From Virgibacillus halodenitrificans JCM 12304 (GTDB lineage Bacteria; Bacillota; Bacilli; Bacillales; Amphibacillaceae), in NCBI RefSeq assembly GCF_001310895.1, contig NZ_BAZS01000017.1:17018-81017 (forward strand): a stretch of DNA of 64,000 nt, in the 5' to 3' direction. The notes beneath the pieces were generated by a model. That model worked only from the letters and a program-made list of their open reading frames with translations, was not told where the DNA came from and made no database searches. The position numbers and the translations under genes were made by a program. Shown piece after piece: positions 37,215-45,041 of this stretch. Every line of letters begins with the position of its first letter. Within the stretch, counting starts at the first letter, position 1.

Positions 37215-37856
37215 ATATGGTTCTAATAAATATGTTAGGGTTATTCAATAATTCGGAAAATAGATAAACTCCGAACTAACTAAGAATATAGAGGCTGCGT
37301 AAATCACCGCTACGGGGAAATATTCCGCTTTCCGTGGGCGGCTGATGAGCTTCCTCACGCTGCGCGTTCCGGGATCTCATCGAGGCCTCTCCTCCCACAG
37401 GAGTCTTCATATTTCCCCTTCGCTAAAATTGCGTTCGGAAACACCCAGAATGTGCTGTGTAAGAATTTATTGGAGTGGAGGGCGGCAATCTAAGAACGTC
37501 ACGTCCTGGGACTGCGCTAACTCGTCCCACCGAAAACATTTGTGGCAACGATTGCATGACCAACGTCCTTTTGGCCCGCGGCTCCTGCCGGAAAAGCATG
37601 AGCCTGAAGACCCTGCACGGAGCGTAGCGGAGGAAGCGGCTGAAGCCATGCCGGGCGGCAAAGAAGCCACTGTGAGGTAACGAGCAGATGTCGCGCTTGT
37701 ACCCGGAGGTGTGAAAGCGTCCGCCTGAAACGCAAATCAATGGGGCACTTCTCCAAAATATTTCACTGAGCTTTTCATTAATAAAGTTACGTCGCAGTTT
37801 CCTCCAACTATGAAATTACTAAATACGTTTCCCCAACATTTGCAGTAGAACCTAAT
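37215..37856. repeat. Long modular intergenic repeat, copy C (longest)
   Basis: It starts at GGTTCTAATAAATATGTTAG and shares GGGTTATTCAATAATTCGGA, AACTAAGAATATAGAGGCTG and CACCGCTACGGGGAAATATT with copies A and B. It carries a private block of about 90 bases (from about 37488, around GGGACTGCGCTAACTCGTCC), and then the GGCAAAGAAGCCACTGTGAG module shared with A only. It ends at CCCCAACATTTGCAGTAGAA, as in A. Short open frames on both strands come from its GC-rich sequence. Confidence 0.88.
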
Positions 37857-37911
37857 AAAATATAAATGGTTATAAACTAACAATTATTTTTCATTAATTT
37901 CTGAAAATAAC

Positions 37912-37940
37912 TTGACAATTAACTTAAGAAGTTATATGGT
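37912..37940 (+). promoter_or_regulatory. Promoter and inverted-repeat operator of the GntR-ABC operon
   Basis: -35 TTGACA (37912-37917) and -10 TATGGT (37935-37940) are 17 bases apart. The inverted repeat TAACTTAAGAAGTTA (about 37920-37934) fills the spacer, and a second one (TTACATAAGTAA) follows at about 37944. These are likely binding sites for the GntR protein encoded next. Confidence 0.65.
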
Positions 37941-37980
37941 TAGTTACATAAGTAATGAACCAAACAACGAAGGTGAGCGA

Positions 37981-38358
37981 ATGAAAAATACTTTAGATGA
38001 AAATAAACCAATTTTTCTTCAGATTAAAGAGCAAATAGAAGACTCCATTATTAATGGAACGATGAAGCCTGAAGAAAGAGTCCCATCGACGAATGAATTT
38101 GCAGCTTACTATCAAATTAACCCGGCTACAGCTGCTAAAGGAATTAATGAACTTGTTGCTGAATCAATTCTTTATAAACGGAGAGGTGTGGGGATGTTTG
38201 TTACTAAAGATGCGCAAATTATTTTAATTGAAAAGCGTAAAGAAACTTTTTATAAGAATTTTATCCGCCCATTAAAAAGTGAAGCGAAGAAATTAAAGAT
38301 TTCTCCAGATCAATTAATAGAATTAATGAAGAGAGAGGAACCTGATGATGAAAATTGA
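37981..38358 (+). CDS. GntR-family regulator, YtrA subfamily
   Basis: This 125-residue short GntR protein has an N-terminal winged helix (IFLQIKEQIEDSIINGTMKP, then RVPSTNEFAAYYQINPATAA) and only a short C-terminal dimerisation tail, as in YtrA. The ATG at 37981 follows AAGGTGAG. Its 3' end overlaps the start of the ABC ATPase gene by 14 bases. Proteins of this type usually repress their own ABC transporter operon and respond to wall-active agents. Confidence 0.9.
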   Translation: MKNTLDENKPIFLQIKEQIEDSIINGTMKPEERVPSTNEFAAYYQINPATAAKGINELVAESILYKRRGVGMFVTKDAQIILIEKRKETFYKNFIRPLKSEAKKLKISPDQLIELMKREEPDDEN

Positions 38359-39205
38359 AGTGAGTAACTTAACGAAGCGCTACAAGGACAACATTGCTTT
38401 GAAAGGAGTTTCCTTCACGTTAGATGAACCTAAAATTTATGGATTGCTTGGAAGAAATGGAGCTGGGAAAACTACTTTTATGGATATACTCGCTGGGAAT
38501 ATCCTGGCAACAGAAGGAAAAATTCGTATTGATGGTGAAGATCCATTTGATAATCAACGGTTAAATGAAGATATTTGTTTAATAAAAGAAGGAAATAATT
38601 TTAAACGAGATTTGAAAGTCAAAAATGTACTAAAAATTTTCTCTTATTTTTATCCAAAATGGGATCAGCAATTAGCTGATGATTTGGTACGTGAGTATAA
38701 GTTAAATGTAAACGCAAAAATAAAGACATTGTCTAAAGGCATGGAATCATCATTGGGAATTATTGTAGGTCTGGCCAGCAAGGCAGCTATCACCATTTTT
38801 GATGAACCGTATATTGGCCTTGATGCCGTAGCAAGAAAGAAATTTTATGAACTGTTATTAAGGGAGTATGAGGAAGAGAAACGAATGATCATTTTTTCCA
38901 CACATCTGATTGACGAGGTCAGTCTCATGTTTGAAGAGATTTTAATTTTGGAGGAAGGGAATTTAATTGTTAAAGAGGAAACCGATGTACTGCGTGAGCA
39001 TACTTGTGCCGTGACTGGAAATGCAGAACAAGTGGAAAGCTTTATACAAAATAAGCGAATACTTGAAAAGAAACAAATTGCTGGTATGATGACAGCCTAT
39101 ATTTATGGAAACAGGGAAGAAGCTGCGGAAATAGGATTACAGGCCGAAAGTATACCTATCCAGGATTTGATGGTGTATTTAACAGATAAAAGGAAGGGAG
39201 CTTAA
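38345..39205 (+). CDS. ABC transporter ATP-binding protein
   Basis: This 286-residue ATPase has Walker A GRNGAGKTT (about residue 37), a divergent signature LSKGMESSLG (about 133), Walker B ITIFDEPYIGLD and the H-loop STHLIDEV. The C-terminal 80 residues are an extra domain of the drug/lantibiotic exporter type. The LSKGM signature is typical of YtrB/BcrA-like systems under GntR control. The start at 38345 (or ATG at 38348) overlaps the regulator gene, with GAGAGGAA upstream. It pairs with the permease 2 bases downstream. Confidence 0.9.
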   Translation: MMKIEVSNLTKRYKDNIALKGVSFTLDEPKIYGLLGRNGAGKTTFMDILAGNILATEGKIRIDGEDPFDNQRLNEDICLIKEGNNFKRDLKVKNVLKIFSYFYPKWDQQLADDLVREYKLNVNAKIKTLSKGMESSLGIIVGLASKAAITIFDEPYIGLDAVARKKFYELLLREYEEEKRMIIFSTHLIDEVSLMFEEILILEEGNLIVKEETDVLREHTCAVTGNAEQVESFIQNKRILEKKQIAGMMTAYIYGNREEAAEIGLQAESIPIQDLMVYLTDKRKGA

Positions 39206-39207
39206 CG

Positions 39208-39909
39208 ATGAAAAAACAACTTAAGGGCTTATTATATTTCTATGTATCAGACTTTCGTTATTCTATGGCCATCTTTTGGACGATCTTATTAAGCATCTTA
39301 GTTTTGACAATGGCAGTAGCCTATTTTTTATTATCTATAGAAAATGGGATGATGGCTTTTTCCCTTACAGCTCCTATTTATATCTATTGTGCAATTTTAG
39401 GTTATCTATCTGTAAAAGAAGCGATCCCTTTTTCCATCAAAATGGGAGCAACAAGAAGGAATTTGTTTATAAGTTTCGGTATCTTTTTTCTTTCTCTTTC
39501 ATTATTGTTTTCCACAATTGCAAGTATACTTCAAGAGGCAGTAAGTTATATAAATGGTATTGTTGGGATGGATAATTTTCATTTTTTACATCTGGCATAT
39601 TTTTTAGAGGATACATGGTACAGTAGAATTGTTATTGATACATCCATCATGTTCTTCCTGTTTTCCGTCATGTTTATGATTGGTCTCTTATTTTATAAGT
39701 ATGGGTTAGCTGGTGGAGGGAGTGTACTTGGAATTCTTATGGTTATGCTATTGCTAGGAATAGCCAAAGGATGGGTTTTTGATTTCTTTAAAGAGATATA
39801 TGCAACAATTGATATCACCTATTTCCTTCAGCTAATAGGAATTGCATTTGTTATTTATCTATTGACCTATATTTTTATACGCAGAATAACTATATGGAAA
39901 GTCAAGTAG
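39208..39909 (+). CDS. ABC transporter permease, six membrane segments
   Basis: This 233-residue protein has about six hydrophobic helices, beginning YFYVSDFRYSMAIFWTILLS. It has no recognised soluble domain. It follows the ATPase gene by 2 bases and ends the operon. A GGAAGGGAG ribosome binding site lies inside the ATPase 3' end. Together with the ATPase it probably forms a homodimeric exporter. The substrate is unknown; antimicrobial peptide resistance is a reasonable guess from the GntR-ABC context. Confidence 0.82.
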   Translation: MKKQLKGLLYFYVSDFRYSMAIFWTILLSILVLTMAVAYFLLSIENGMMAFSLTAPIYIYCAILGYLSVKEAIPFSIKMGATRRNLFISFGIFFLSLSLLFSTIASILQEAVSYINGIVGMDNFHFLHLAYFLEDTWYSRIVIDTSIMFFLFSVMFMIGLLFYKYGLAGGGSVLGILMVMLLLGIAKGWVFDFFKEIYATIDITYFLQLIGIAFVIYLLTYIFIRRITIWKVK

Positions 39910-39942
39910 AACTGGGCTAACGGGAGCCCAGTTCTTTTTTTT
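39909..39942. terminator. Bidirectional terminator between two convergent ABC operons
   Basis: GAACTGGGCT pairs with AGCCCAGTTC around ACGGG-type loop sequence, followed by TTTTTTTT. The 3' end of the minus-strand permease gene lies in it. Confidence 0.88.
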
Positions 39943-40696
39943 GTATGATAATTGTTGAAAAAAACAGCAACAACCCAATGCATCCAGCTGTAACGGAGGA
40001 GGTAGCAATAAGCTCGGAAGGAATTTCACCAGTAAGAAGCATTGTATGAATATATTCCGAGATTTTATTTGGACTCCATGTCAAAATATGATGAAATACT
40101 TTTGTGAGTACGCTCATAGCTATAACCGTTCCAGCGGATAGAAAGGCTACCAGGCCAGGAGTGTGAAATAATGAATTATAGAATATAGAGATAGTTATTA
40201 CTAATGTAAGCCAAATTCCATAGAAAAAAGTAACTTGTATTAACTGAAGCAAGGAAAACGATCCAAATAAAATATTAATATAGTACCAACTGCAAACTAA
40301 AGAAAGGAAGAGTGCTGTCCATATTAACACGAACAGGGATGCCCATTTTGCTGTAATGTAATTTGCGTAGGAAACAGGCTTCACAAGAATTAATTCAATA
40401 ACCCCACTTTTTTTCTCGGAAGCGATTGAACCCATGGATATTAGCACAATTATCAAAACTCCCAAGCTGCTTAGCTGGCCTAAGCTCATCATGATAGCCT
40501 CTACCGGCGTAAATTCAGGTAATTCAAGGACAGCCCCTTCTGGTAGCCCGCCTACCGATTTAATAATTTGTGGTAAATAATAATTGGAGATAGGATCCAT
40601 GATAGCTATCAAAATCATTACTAGTGGAAACCAGAGCCATTTTTTATTCCGCCAGTTTTCCAGCATTTCTTTTTTAAAAAGAGCTGACCATTGCAT
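39917..40696 (-). CDS. yxlG: ABC-2 type permease, YxlG-like
   Basis: This 259-residue protein has about six hydrophobic segments and the N-terminal cytoplasmic FKKEMLENWRNKKWLW typical of ABC-2 permeases. It overlaps the ATPase gene by one base. With YxlF- and YxlE-like genes directly upstream in the same order, it matches the end of the B. subtilis sigY operon (yxlE-yxlF-yxlG). No sigma factor gene is present here; a GntR gene heads the operon instead. Confidence 0.82.
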   Translation of the reverse strand: MQWSALFKKEMLENWRNKKWLWFPLVMILIAIMDPISNYYLPQIIKSVGGLPEGAVLELPEFTPVEAIMMSLGQLSSLGVLIIVLISMGSIASEKKSGVIELILVKPVSYANYITAKWASLFVLIWTALFLSLVCSWYYINILFGSFSLLQLIQVTFFYGIWLTLVITISIFYNSLFHTPGLVAFLSAGTVIAMSVLTKVFHHILTWSPNKISEYIHTMLLTGEIPSELIATSSVTAGCIGLLLFFSTIIIQKKELGSR

Positions 40697-41604
40697 TATC
40701 CATTCACCACCTTTATAAACAATTCTTCCAAGGAAGCTTTATTGATTGAAAAATATTCCAAGGGCCATTCTTCATGTACAGCCTTTATTAAAATATCCTT
40801 CCGTGCCTTAGAAATGTCTTCCGCCGTGAGACGGATAGTATTTTGCTCCTTGTAGCCGTTAATGATCGAGGGTATACGAAGAAGCTTTTCAAGGTAAGCA
40901 GTTGAATTGTCTTTAAATTCTATGTCAATAGTAGCAGTTTGATATTTTTGCCGTAAATCACTCAGTTTACCTGATTCAAATAGCTTACCTCTGTTTAATA
41001 AAAGTAGTTCATCACTAATCTCTTCAGCATCTGTCAGAATATGAGTGGAAAAAAGAAGACACATTTCTTTCTTCAATTGTTGCATTAAATTTAATATTTC
41101 TCTTCTGCCGATCGGGTCTAAAGATGACACCGGTTCATCTAGAAGCAATAATTTTGGTTTGTGAATAATGGCTTGAGCAATACCAAGGCGTTGTTTCATA
41201 CCGCCGGAATATCCTGCGATTTGCCGGTTCTTAGCCTCAGCAATCCCGACTTTATCTAATAACTGATTTGCTCGCTTAGCTGCTTCTTCTTTAGATAATA
41301 AAGCAAGCCTTCCACTGTGAATGAGAAATTCGTTTCCTGTCATCCACTCATGGAAGACAGGGTGTTGTGGTAAATAACCAATATCGGAACGGAAGTCCTT
41401 CCTCTGCTCATGTTCATTAAATATAATCTCACCGGAAGTGGGTTTCAAAAGCCCTGCTAGTATACGAAGAATAGTTGTTTTTCCAGCACCATTAGGACCG
41501 AGTAAAGCAATACAAGTTTGACTAGGAAACGCGAATTCAACATCTTTCACAGCATAGGTATCCCGATATTTTTTTGATAAGTTTTTTACGGTTAACAAAT
41601 TCAT
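40696..41604 (-). CDS. yxlF: ABC transporter ATP-binding protein, YxlF-like
   Basis: This 302-residue ATPase has Walker A GPNGAGKTT (about residue 36), signature YSGGMKQRLGIAQ, Walker B LLLLDEPVSSLD and H-loop STHILTDAEE. The C-terminal domain of about 85 residues is of the exporter type. It sits between the YxlE-like and YxlG-like genes with no gap. In B. subtilis YxlDEFG modulate sigma-Y and toxic-peptide tolerance. Here the regulator is GntR, so the trigger is probably different. Confidence 0.88.
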   Translation of the reverse strand: MNLLTVKNLSKKYRDTYAVKDVEFAFPSQTCIALLGPNGAGKTTILRILAGLLKPTSGEIIFNEHEQRKDFRSDIGYLPQHPVFHEWMTGNEFLIHSGRLALLSKEEAAKRANQLLDKVGIAEAKNRQIAGYSGGMKQRLGIAQAIIHKPKLLLLDEPVSSLDPIGRREILNLMQQLKKEMCLLFSTHILTDAEEISDELLLLNRGKLFESGKLSDLRQKYQTATIDIEFKDNSTAYLEKLLRIPSIINGYKEQNTIRLTAEDISKARKDILIKAVHEEWPLEYFSINKASLEELFIKVVNG

Positions 41605-41808
41605 TTATCCTTGCCTCCTGCCAAACAGGAAATAAAGGATTGGACCAATGATATTAATGAAAACAATTATAAGGAACCACAACCACTTAGGGCCGTTAGT
41701 TTGTGCTGTTTTTGCCAAGTCAATTAGTGCAATAATTAATAATATACCTTGAATAACAATCAATGGGGCGATGACTGCCCAGTTTATGGAACTCCAGATT
41801 TCTTGCAT
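41605..41808 (-). CDS. yxlE: PLDc_N-domain small membrane protein, YxlE-like
   Basis: This 67-residue protein has two membrane helices and the PLDc_N signature (LIDLAKTAQTNGPKWLWFLI, then NIIGPILYFLFGRRQG). It abuts the YxlF-like ATPase gene directly. In B. subtilis YxlE is a negative regulator of sigma-Y activity; here no sigma-Y is visible, so it may serve as an accessory membrane subunit of the exporter. Confidence 0.85.
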   Translation of the reverse strand: MQEIWSSINWAVIAPLIVIQGILLIIALIDLAKTAQTNGPKWLWFLIIVFINIIGPILYFLFGRRQG

Positions 41809-41884
41809 ATTACCACTCCAATCGGTATTTTATAGTAATTTCTGTTCTATCTTCCATTCTTCGAAGCCGATAAAAGGTTAATAT

Positions 41885-42990
41885 TTATAAATTTAATAAC
41901 AAAGGTATCCCTATTGCTAAAAGAATAATAGCCAGCAATATAACCCAAGACATTGGTCTTGCCATGTTTGCCGTCCAGCCGATACCAAATCTTTTTTCTA
42001 AAAACAAGGTAGGATCATCTTTATTAAAATAAATCTGACCTAGCTTCCAATACTTATCATCATCCTGTCTATGGATAATTGTTGGCCTTCTGATGGTTTA
42101 CTTAAACGACTTCCTCCTTGCCCAGTGGTAATCGCGAGCAAAATGGCACCAAGTGTCAACATAATAGAAATAATGATGGATAGTAATACCAACCATTTCT
42201 GGTTAATCGGAAAAATGAAGGATACTTGAATCGCAGAAAATAAAATACTCATAGCTATTCCGGAAATAACGGTATAGAGAGACCATCTTCGTCGGAAAAT
42301 GATATTTCGTCTGATGGAGTCCTCTGGGTTTGTTGTACTAATTTGTTGCTTCGCCTTTGCAATCATTACATTAATGAATAAGAAAAGTGATGTTAAATAA
42401 ATTTGCATAATAGGCATCATAAGTACAGATCGATACGATTTTGTTGACCAGTTAGTTACCTCTCCAGAAAAATTATATTTGGTAGGTATTCGCTCTGGTA
42501 TACGATCATAAAGTTGAAAAGTGATTAAAATCATTATAAAAGCTAATACATACGCTACAATAAACCATAGATTGGAATAGGTTAGTTTTTGCCGGCGAAA
42601 TTCTGTATTAATTGTGACTTGCTGGGTTCTAATTTTCACCCAATTATTTTGCTCTTTTAGTTGCTTCATTTGTTTGTGAAAGTGAATATAAATGAAAAAA
42701 CTACTAATAATGTACAAGATAAGTAGGCCACTAAAAAATAAGCTGATTTTCTTTTCTGTGTCGAGAGTAGTAGCTGATAAAATGAATACGATTGTTACCA
42801 CTATACTCAGAAGCCCAGTCCACCAGGCATAACTTTTGCGCATTTTCTTTAGCTCATTGTTAAAATATACTTCTTCCGGGATGGACACCCCAAAACTTTC
42901 AGTCTTTCTGGTCCAGTACGGGATAAAAATAATCGAAATATAAACAGGAATCTGGATAACTAGCAAAAGAAGGATTGGTATCACTTCCAT
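41885..42990 (-). CDS. DUF1648/DUF5808 membrane protein, frameshifted near its end
   Basis: The protein has about seven hydrophobic segments and a DUF1648-type segment IPTKYNFSGEVTNWSTKS (about residue 170). The frame breaks at about 42064 and the first frame ends early. Adding one G to GACAGGATGATG gives DDDKYWKLGQIYFNKDDPTL and EKRFGIGWTANMARP, a classic DUF5808 tail ending at 41885; total about 368 residues. A read error is likely. Proteins of this kind are often encoded with GntR regulators (as in SdpR/SdpI-like contexts). The gene directly follows its GntR regulator. Confidence 0.82.
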
Positions 42991-43386
42991 TTAATTTCCC
43001 TGCCTTTCTGTCATAAATTCTTTATATAAATCACTACAAACATTTAAAAAGGCTTGCTCATCCATTTCTCTGCAGATTGATTCAGAGATTAGAGGACGAA
43101 GCTTATGTGAAAGCTGCTTTATATAAGCAGTAGTTGCTGAAGGTACACCCTCAGGGTTTACTACGACACCCTTTTGCCGGTGAATTAAAATAAATCCTTC
43201 CTGTTTCAACTGTTGATACGATTTATTAACTGTATGAAGATTTACCCCAATATCTGAAGCGAGAGAACGCACAGATGGTAAGTCTTCGCCAGGTTTCAAC
43301 TGGCCTTTGGCAATCCCTTCAATTATTTGATGGATTAATTGTAAATATATTGGTTCCTTGGATTCAAAATCCAATTGTATAAGCAA
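42991..43386 (-). CDS. GntR-family regulator, YhcF subfamily
   Basis: This protein of about 131 residues has an N-terminal winged helix (PIYLQLIHQIIEGIAKGQLK, then LPSVRSLASDIGVNLHTVNK) and a short C-terminal tail. The start is taken as TTG at 43386, because AAAGGGTGTGG lies at the right distance for it but abuts the GTG at 43398. A perfect palindromic operator lies immediately upstream. It heads an operon with the DUF1648 protein and the YxlEFG-like system and is its likely repressor. Confidence 0.88.
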   Translation of the reverse strand: MLIQLDFESKEPIYLQLIHQIIEGIAKGQLKPGEDLPSVRSLASDIGVNLHTVNKSYQQLKQEGFILIHRQKGVVVNPEGVPSATTAYIKQLSHKLRPLISESICREMDEQAFLNVCSDLYKEFMTERQGN

Positions 43387-43408
43387 CTTATGCCACACCC
43401 TTTACGTT

Positions 43409-43445
43409 GTGTTATCTGTTATATTTAATGTATAACAGATAACAC
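43409..43445. promoter_or_regulatory. Perfect palindromic operator of the GntR/YxlEFG-like operon
   Basis: GTGTTATCTGTTATA (43409-43423) and its exact reverse complement TATAACAGATAACAC (43431-43445) are separated by 7 bases. It is centred about 40 bases before the regulator start, covering the expected promoter, as for autoregulated GntR/YhcF proteins. Confidence 0.85.
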
Positions 43446-43545
43446 AGAGTGTCAAGGGAATTTATTCTCTATAAAAAGGTTGTATTTATAGGCATGCCTG
43501 AGGGTGGGAGGCGGTATTGGATAATGCGAAGTAGTGAAGGAGACA

Positions 43546-43612
43546 ATCGGCAGGAGAGCAAAAGTATCCGCCGGAGGAGAAATAAATCAGCAGGAGGGCA
43601 AGATAATCTGCC
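43546..43612. repeat. Short tandem array of 20-bp degenerate units
   Basis: Three consecutive 20-base units begin ATCGGCAGGAGAGCA, ATCCGCCGGAGGAGA and ATCAGCAGGAGGGCA, followed by a partial ATCTGCC. The exact 20-base period is maintained despite substitutions. The rest of the 43446-43708 gap shows nothing else; an open frame through it is not believable as a gene. Confidence 0.7.
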
Positions 43613-43710
43613 ATACATTTTTTTTAGTAATTGTTTATGGTCTTCCAAGTCAGTTCAGTTTTTCTATTTTACCAATCATTGGGTAATTCCAACATATATA
43701 CCAAAAAAAA

Positions 43711-43745
43711 GATCGAGCTGAAATTTTTTTCAGCTCGATCTTTTA
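43711..43745. terminator. Strong bidirectional terminator of the XRE regulator gene
   Basis: GATCGAGCTGAAA (43711-43723) pairs perfectly with TTTCAGCTCGATC (43728-43740), with A8 before and T4 after. Confidence 0.9.
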
Positions 43746-44159
43746 AATTTGCTCTATTTGATCAATGAGTTCACTTAGAAGATTATGTATGGATTGTTGT
43801 TTTCTATTTGATAATTCTTTTAAACGATAAATATCTTTTTTTAGCTTAGGATGTGTCATCAGATATTCAACAAGTTCTACTACGTCTTCATCAAAACTCT
43901 TTGAGGGTGAACTATAGATTCGTTTGAAATCCTTTAATAAATCGTCTCGAAAAGTATGATTACCAGTAAGATGATCAAGTGATACACTAAATAAATTGCT
44001 CAGCTTAATAAGTGCATTCACGTCTGGAGTAACAGTATTACTCTCCCACTTAGCAACGACAGAACGGGAGGTTGATAACTTTTCAGCTAATTCCTTTTGT
44101 GTCCAATTCTGTTGGTCCCTAAAAAACCTTATATTATACGATATTTGATCAACACTCAT
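43743..44159 (-). CDS. XRE-family helix-turn-helix regulator
   Basis: This 138-residue protein has an N-terminal HTH_3 domain (IRFFRDQQNWTQKELAEKLS, then SRSVVAKWESNTVTPD) and a C-terminal charged helical region rich in Leu, Lys and Asp (about 75-138), probably for dimerisation. It is divergent from a small gene of unknown function across a 146-base gap and probably controls both. No phage or toxin gene is next to it. Confidence 0.88.
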   Translation of the reverse strand: MSVDQISYNIRFFRDQQNWTQKELAEKLSTSRSVVAKWESNTVTPDVNALIKLSNLFSVSLDHLTGNHTFRDDLLKDFKRIYSSPSKSFDEDVVELVEYLMTHPKLKKDIYRLKELSNRKQQSIHNLLSELIDQIEQI

Positions 44160-44245
44160 GTTATCACACTCAGTTATTTTAAAAGTTTATATGCTCGTAG
44201 TTCATTTTAATCGTATCATGTAAAAGGGTGAGCACTGTTAAATAT

Positions 44246-44274
44246 TTGTTCTAAATAATAACATATAGTAAAAT
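44246..44274 (+). promoter_or_regulatory. Promoter of the small gene divergent from the XRE regulator
   Basis: -35 TTGTTC (44246-44251) and -10 TAAAAT (44269-44274) with 17-base spacing. The region is flanked by GTTCT and AGAAC half-sites (about 44248 and 44286), a possible operator for the XRE protein. Confidence 0.5.
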
Positions 44275-44305
44275 GTACTAAATAAGAACTAAGGAGGGGA
44301 TATAA

Positions 44306-44596
44306 TTGACCGGTTGTATAATCATTAAGCATGAGGATATTACTAGCTTAGCTATATGTAAGGTTTTGCGACTTATTTTTTACGAAGAAGATTTTGAAAT
44401 TGAAATACAGGATAAAGAAACGTTACATATTTATTTATGGAACGTCAAGAAAACAGTTATTTGGCAAACAGTACTACAGTTTATTTCCTCACAGCTTTCT
44501 GTTGGTTATGGATTTGGTTCGAATATTTACGAAGCATATGCAGCAGCAAATGTTTCTCTACAGAAAACAACAAAGATTGTTTATCCACAGGCATAA
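44306..44596 (+). CDS. Small protein of unknown function with a VGxGxG...EAxxxA C-terminus
   Basis: This 96-residue protein starts at TTG, supported by a strong AAGGAGGGG ribosome binding site. The C-terminal half SVGYGFGSNIYEAYAAANVS resembles the end of degenerate GGDEF-like domains in regulators (IGxGxG...EAxxxAxxAL), but the rest of such a domain is too short. It has no membrane segment. Its last codons overlap a DnaA box. I do not recognise a named family. It is divergent from the XRE gene. Confidence 0.6.
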   Translation: MTGCIIIKHEDITSLAICKVLRLIFYEEDFEIEIQDKETLHIYLWNVKKTVIWQTVLQFISSQLSVGYGFGSNIYEAYAAANVSLQKTTKIVYPQA

Positions 44597-44776
44597 CAGC
44601 TTCAAAGTTAATTCTCCTTAGTTATTCATAAAAGTTATCCCCATTATCCACAGATATACACAACTCTGCGATGAAATAATGTTGATAACTTATACTTATT
44701 ACAGTAGGCTTTCTTAGCGTTTATACACAGCCTGTGTATAAACGTGGATAAAAAAGGAAGCTGGTTTTTATCCACG
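44581..44776. promoter_or_regulatory. Cluster of DnaA boxes
   Basis: Four perfect TTATNCACA boxes lie within 161 bases: 44581-44589, 44644-44652, 44721-44729 and, inverted, 44733-44741. Five further sites have one mismatch (44635, 44654, 44680 inverted, 44743 inverted, 44768). The inverted pair at 44721-44741 forms a near-palindrome with a 3-base gap. No replication gene is adjacent, so this is a candidate DnaA-binding cluster away from oriC. Confidence 0.7.
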
Positions 44777-44790
44777 GCTTCCTTTTTTAG
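44752..44790. terminator. Terminator-like hairpin within the DnaA-box cluster
   Basis: AAAAGGAAGC (44752-44761) pairs with GCTTCCTTTT (44777-44786), T-run on either strand. It would end both the small plus-strand gene and the minus-strand yfhE-like gene, whose stop codon lies in the loop. Confidence 0.75.
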
Positions 44791-44899
44791 ATAACTGTCT
44801 ATATACTTGGTCAGCTTGCTTAAATTCCTTTTGGTAAAGCACTTCTTGGGTTTTGGAGAGAAAACGTTCTCTTTGGTTTCCCTTTGAACTTTGTTTCAT
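44768..44899 (-). CDS. yfhE: YfhE-family small protein
   Basis: This 43-residue basic protein begins MKQSSKGNQRERFLSKTQEV and continues LYQKEFKQADQVYRQ. The TQEVLYxxEFKxAD block is the YfhE pattern. GGGTGATT precedes the ATG at 44899. Synteny supports it: in B. subtilis yfhE precedes yfhF and recX, both found a little further along here. Function unknown. The stop codon lies inside a one-mismatch DnaA box and the terminator loop. Confidence 0.7.
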   Translation of the reverse strand: MKQSSKGNQRERFLSKTQEVLYQKEFKQADQVYRQLSKKGSRG

Positions 44900-45041
44900 A
44901 CAATCACCCTATCTTTTTAAAATAAAAAGTTCGGTCAATGTCCAGCACCAATGTCTGACTATGCAAAGTCTTTAACATGTTTTGGTGAGGCCACTTGCGC
45001 TTTCTTATATAGGATGGGTAGATATAAAGAAAAATATACTA

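Noticed and set aside
37345..37756. Several Arg/Pro-rich open frames on both strands
   Set aside because: All lie inside repeat copy C and arise from its GC-rich sequence; equivalent frames in copies A and B are not conserved.
43449..43721. 90-residue plus-strand open frame
   Set aside because: It runs through the 20-base tandem array and a terminator arm, has no ribosome binding site and an unprotein-like composition.
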